From the NCBI RefSeq assembly GCF_037975245.1, contig NC_092569.1, forward strand, positions 30,198,668 to 30,262,667: a stretch of DNA of 64,000 nucleotides, given 5' to 3'. The notes below the pieces were generated by a model, which was given only the letters and a program-made list of their open reading frames with translations, searched no databases and was not told where the DNA came from. Below are positions 59,587-64,000 of this stretch, one piece after another. The stretch comes from Apostichopus japonicus. Lineage: Eukaryota > Echinodermata > Holothuroidea > Aspidochirotida > Stichopodidae. Each line of letters opens with the position of its first letter. Within the stretch, counting starts at the first letter, position 1. A program made the position numbers and the translations under genes.

Positions 59587-62500
59587 CTGCAACAGACGAC
59601 AAAGAGTAAATAAACCGATCAATTGATAAACTTTGAGCAAATCCTACATCGGATACAAGTTGGAGGGCATTGCGTTTTTTGTTATACCAAGATGAACACG
59701 TCAGTTCCGTTTTTTTTTTTTTTTTTGCGTGAATTCAATATTTACGATACATGAGTAGGTATTTTGTCTTTGCAAGTACGTTATCATACATTTGTTTTTG
59801 TTCCGTTTAAAATACAGTGCCACAACAGGAGCAATATACAGATGGAGAAACTACTTTAGGCAAATGCTTGGGTTTGGTCACTATAGAGTCACTTATATCG
59901 TTCTTTATTTTACATTTATTTATCGGCATTTAATTGGCAATACTATTCATTCAATCTTTTATTTGAATCTTATTTCTAAGTCCCCGTCTGATTAGTCTCC
60001 TATACTATCAAAACTAGAGTTATATATTTCTTGTGTGTGTCGGTATCAAATCGTATAATTTCTTGAATACTATTATGTGTAATTTAGTTTGCATAACCGA
60101 ATGTTCATTTCCCTTCATATTCGACCCTGTGCCTGTACCACACATGTTAACTTAGGCTTTCTTCGAATCTGGGTCAGGAGGGGGGATGGGAGGTGGGTGG
60201 TGGAGGAGGGGTGTATGAGGTACCTAAATATACCCTTCAAGTTAGGAAAGCAAGGGTATCATTTAAAGATCTAGTCCTGAGTAATCCAAGGTCCCTGTTT
60301 TACTGGGCAGGGCAAGAAGGGTGTTAGTTGACATCGATTGTTCATTATTTTTTACCCGATTTTCATAGCACAATGTAATCTTTAGATTTTTCAACCTGAG
60401 CTAGCATGTGGAGTATAAACGTAGATTACACTATACACATGAAAGATCATGATATAAACAAGTTTACATGAATAATAAAACCAACATAAAGTGAATTGAC
60501 TATAAATTTTGGAGCTAACATTGTAACATCTACTGTAATTGTCCCATAGATTGCGTATGACGGTCACTCCTATCATGTTAGGTGCTTGTTACGTGCAAAC
60601 ACGGCGAAGAGACCTGTGTTGCCAATGAACAGCGAATCTTGTCGTCTGCTTCTTATGTCTATTCGCATTGTATACAGTCTTCATAACCTTAGTGCGTTCC
60701 AACTGAAGTTCAAACGTTTGAAAGAAAACAGCAATGTTTGGAATTAAAAATTGCTGTGAACATTGAAAACGTATATCATTTAGCCAGGAATGCGGTGGCT
60801 ATGAGATCAAGACATTAATTGTTTTAAAATGCACATTCAAGGAGTACTACAAGAATAAATTGCTATAGGGGAGCACGTCACATGATCCTCCATGGTTGGC
60901 ATGTTTTGTTTTGGTCTTCACGCTTCTCCTTATTGACGTAATCGATCCAGATTTATATATGCATCTATGATTAGAATATCAGTTACTCACCTGTATTTCC
61001 ACTGTGTGATCCAATTGATAGTCGATACTTGTCTGCTTCGTTATTAATACTAAAAGTCGAATATATGGCGTAAAACGATGATGAAGCGGAATCCCTTAGA
61101 TCAATACGAAGCTGGTATGTTTTCTGGTTGGTCATAGAGTGGATATATTTATTACCTAGCCAGTGGTCATGGTTTTTATTACCGAAACCGTTTTTGTAGT
61201 CCAACCAACCAAGATAAAAGTCAACGAAGGCACTCGATCGTCGCTGGAAAACCTATGAAATGGAGAAGTTTTTTTATCCAACAATGTATTTTACATATTT
61301 TTATTCGCAAGAGTATTCTGTTTCTTGATATTTTCCTTCAAAAATGGTCAAATTCATCTCAACGACATCTGCAGTGCATCATTTTGAGGAAAGTAAAGTA
61401 TAATGTAAGTACGTTAAGAATTTTTATCCTTAAATGTTTGCGAAACTCACCGTCCATCCTCCTCCGTTACTTTCCATTTCACAGTAAACCTGAATGCCGC
61501 TTGGCCAATCATCGGGGTAAATGGTGTAAACACCATCACTGCGTGTACCGGAAACATAAAGATCGTAGCAATCTTTTGGGATCAATGTGCACGTCACTCC
61601 GTCCCCTTCATAGTTTGGATTGCAGTAACATTTACGGACACCGCTCCTCTCAGCACAGGATGCGTGACTACTACACTGGTAACTCGCCTCTATAATTTGG
61701 TTGTTTCGGCAAGTTGATTTTCGTGTACATCTTGAATTGACGTAAAAATCGCCAACCTGATGTAGATATTCAGTGAAAAGAAAAACAACAACTAATAAAC
61801 AAATTAGGATTTGCGGTTGTCACAATGAAATGTACAGGATTTCAACGGTAGGTGGCCAACGAAAAATTCCCCTCAACTGAACCTTTATGAACAGTTTTAT
61901 GCAGCATATATTGCATTCAACGGCCAATCGCGACCATATATTAGGCAAACAAATAGTTCTAACCGAAAGACTGTGAAAAAGGATCCATGCATTTTGTGCC
62001 AGGTTTATAAGTGTATGCACACCCGTAGGAGTGGTCTCATGATTCCCGACTAAACGTAATACATCCCTAAACAGTTTTGTCTAGACTGGCGACAAAAAAT
62101 GGGTCAACGGCCCCTGCCCAACCACAATGCGCACACCACTCGGTTATCTGTAAATGTAATGTTATCATAGACAAGTATCAATAGTAAAGGTTTCCTTCTA
62201 ATTATATGGACAATTATTAAGATCAAAGCATCATAAAATGGTCTGAAAGAACCGTACTGACCCCTAATACACTTCCTAGGTCAGCAACGAAGCAGTTGTG
62301 GGTGCAGGTCTCTCCGTCTCCTTGGTAGTTTGGATTGCAGTAACAATTACGGACACCGTTTCTCACAGCACAGGTTGCGTGATCACTACACTGGTAACTC
62401 GCCTCTATAATTTGGTTGTTTCGGCAAGTTGATTTTCGTGTACATCTTGAATTGACGTAAAAATCGCCAACCTGATGTAGATATTCAGCGAAAAGAAAAA

Positions 62501-63986
62501 CAACAACTAATAAACAAATTAGGATTTGCGGTTGTCACAATGAAATGTACAGGATTTCAACGGTAGGTGGCCAACGAAAAATTCCCCTCAACTGAACCTT
62601 TATGAACAGTTTTATGCAGCAAATATTGCATTCAACGGCCAATCGCGACCATATATTAGGCAAACAAATAGTTCTAACCGCAAGACTGTGAAAAAGGATC
62701 CATGCATTTTGTGCCAGGTTTATAAGTGTATGAACACCCGTAGGAGTGGTCTCATGATTCCCGACTAAACGTAATACATCCCTTAACAGTTTTGACTAGA
62801 CTGGCGACAAAAAATGGGTCAACGGCCCCTGCCCAACCACAATGCGCACGCCACTCGGTAATCTGTAAATGTAATGTTATCATAGACAAGTATCAATAGT
62901 AAAGGTTTCCTTCTAATTATATGGACAATTATTAAGATCAAAGCATCATAAAATGGTCTGAAAGAACCGTACTGACCCCTAATACACTTCCTAGGCCAGC
63001 AACAAAGCAGTTGTGGGTGCAGGTCTCTCCGTCTCCTTGGTAGTTTGGATTGCAGTAACAATTACGGACACCGCTCCTCACAGCACAGGTTGCGTGATCA
63101 CTACACTGGTAACTCGCCTCTATAATTTGGTTGTTTCGGCAAGTTGATTTTCGTGTACATCTTGAATTGACGTAAAAATCGCCAACCTGATGTAGATATT
63201 CAGCGAAAAGAAAAACAACAACTAATAAACAAATTAGGATTTGCGGTTGTCACAGTGAAATATACAGGATTTCAAACAGTTTAGGTGGCCAATGAAAAAT
63301 TTTATCGAATGATCTAGGTATGGGTTTGAACCTTTTTGAAAGTTTTATGAAGTATTTGAAGCCATCTTTAGTGTAGAGGGCCTAGGAATCCGCTATCAAG
63401 AACAAAGGTAGCCGTCAAATGTTGCATTTAACGGCTTATTACAGCATTACACTAGGCCTGCAATTAGTTGTAAACGCAAGACTGTGGTATGAAGTATCCA
63501 TAAAATTTGTGTAAGGTTTATAATGGGATGAACACCCATAGGTCTTATCTTCCCTACTACATGTAATACGTCCCTCGACTGACAGTTTTGCATGGACTGG
63601 CCACGATGGTGGGGTCCATGCCCTTGCCTAACCGCAATGTTCGCGCTACTCGTGTATCTGTAAATGTGGTGTGATAATCAACAAGTTTAAATAGTAAAAT
63701 TTTTTTTTTTCTAATTACATGGACAATGAATTAGGAGAAAAGCATTTCAAATGTCCTAAAAGAACCGTACTGACCGGTAATACACTTCCTTTTTCATCAA
63801 CGAAGCAGTTACATTGATTCAGAGGGATGCATTGCTCTTGATGTCTCAGATAATCACCGACGCAAACACATTGCTCTGTTTCTTTGCGAGAGGTAGCCGA
63901 GATGCAAGTGTTGGGGTCATCGCAAGTCCTCTCACAGGTCTCATTGCTAAATATCTCATTTTCTGGACACCATTCAATCTTTGATT
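59228..63986 (-). CDS. Gene D: FReD protein with TIL and three EGF-type modules (5' end outside window)
   Basis: Six exons in the window join in frame: 63986-63775 (TIL), 63186-62977 and 62471-62262 (two hybrid EGF/TIL-tail exons), 61756-61451 (EGF plus fibrinogen start), 61252-60991 and 59586-59228 (rest of fibrinogen). All are open and have GT-AG borders. The TIL exon starts in phase 1, as in A and C, so further upstream exons (probably a partial fibrinogen domain and a signal peptide) are expected right of the window. Unlike A, which has one EGF-like module, D has three. The intron between the first two fibrinogen exons is only 198 bp and lacks the TA arrays of A-C. No lesion found; likely functional. 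Confidence 0.82.
59587..60990 (-). other. Gene D intron before the last exon
   Basis: 1.4 kb, related to the same intron in A (11729-13265). Nothing else seen. Confidence 0.65.
60991..61252 (-). CDS. Gene D fibrinogen middle exon
   Basis: 262 nt, phase 0-1: '[16 protein letters not shown]', '[18 protein letters not shown]', '[20 protein letters not shown]'. Confidence 0.92.
61451..61756 (-). CDS. Gene D EGF-like plus fibrinogen-start exon
   Basis: 306 nt, phase 0-0. EGF part 'VGDFYVNSRCTRKSTC', 'RNNQIIEASYQCSSHASC', '[14 protein letters not shown]', then '[19 protein letters not shown]' and 'GGGWT'. Donor GTGAGT, acceptor 'CATCAG'. Confidence 0.92.
62262..62471 (-). CDS. Gene D hybrid EGF/TIL-tail exon 1
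   Basis: 210 nt, exactly 70 codons, phase 0-0. It starts like the EGF exon ('VGDFYVNSRCTRKSTC', 'CYCNPNYQGDGETC') but, where the fibrinogen start should follow, switches to the end of the TIL exon ('THNCFVADLGSVLG') and uses its GTCAGT donor. Eight cysteines. It can be added or removed without changing frame. Confidence 0.9.
62472..62976 (-). repeat. Gene D duplicated intron within 715-bp tandem unit
   Basis: Almost identical to 61757-62261. Exon ends at 61756, 62471 and 63186 are each exactly 715 bp apart. Confidence 0.9.
62977..63186 (-). CDS. Gene D hybrid EGF/TIL-tail exon 2
   Basis: 210 nt, nearly identical to 62262-62471; coding differences I see are N to S in 'AVRSGV' and D to G in 'FVAGLGSVLG'. 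Same splice sites and phase. Confidence 0.9.
63775..63986 (-). CDS. Gene D TIL exon
   Basis: 212 nt, phase 1-0: 'IEWCPENEIFSNETC', '[20 protein letters not shown]', '[15 protein letters not shown]', '[18 protein letters not shown]'. Acceptor 'TTCTAG'. Upstream exons lie beyond the window. Confidence 0.88.
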
Positions 63987-64000
63987 CTAGAAAACAGGAA

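Overview
This looks like animal nuclear DNA, most likely from a marine invertebrate deuterostome. An echinoderm, possibly a sea cucumber, is my best guess from the style of the fibrinogen-like proteins, but the species cannot be fixed from sequence alone. The DNA is AT-rich, has GT-AG introns and long (TA)n tracts, and carries a CR1/L2-type LINE and tRNA-derived SINE sequence. I see no prokaryotic genes, rRNA, functional tRNA or CRISPR array.

The main content is a tandem array of secreted fibrinogen-related (FReD) genes, all on the minus strand, called A (11370-24330), B (28884-37309), C (40666-52040) and D (59228 to beyond the right edge). The first bases of the window match the sequence found upstream of A, B and C, so a fifth unit probably lies to the left. 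Gene A can be assembled completely from eight exons with consistent phases (66+31+173+265+212+309+262+359 nt = 558 codons plus stop). Its order is signal peptide, the N-terminal two thirds of a fibrinogen domain, a TIL cysteine-rich domain, an EGF-like module and a complete fibrinogen domain with a cysteine-rich insert near the ligand pocket. This is a plausible secreted lectin or immune-recognition protein, but its function is inferred.

The paralogs differ in informative ways. B has lost about 2.8 kb holding the partial first fibrinogen domain and has a frameshifted signal exon. C keeps all exons but has two separate 1-nt deletions and an 18-nt in-frame deletion. D has gained two 70-codon exons that fuse EGF sequence to the tail of the TIL exon, with an exact 715-bp period. 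B and C are recent duplicates of each other; A and D are more diverged.

Between the genes lie: a near-complete LINE (about 3040-6900) whose ORF2 is broken by one TGA; tandem and dispersed repeats (1.1-2.2 kb, 7.3-8.3 kb, 57.8-58.2 kb); upstream ~30-bp degenerate minisatellites (25.1-25.7 kb, 52.8-53.4 kb); fragments of an unrelated plus-strand coiled-coil gene (27.05, 39.27 and 54.9-57.5 kb); an inverted-repeat SINE (54.45-54.84 kb); and (TA)n arrays that recur at the same places in each unit. Most of the remaining intronic and intergenic sequence shows nothing recognisable beyond its duplication.
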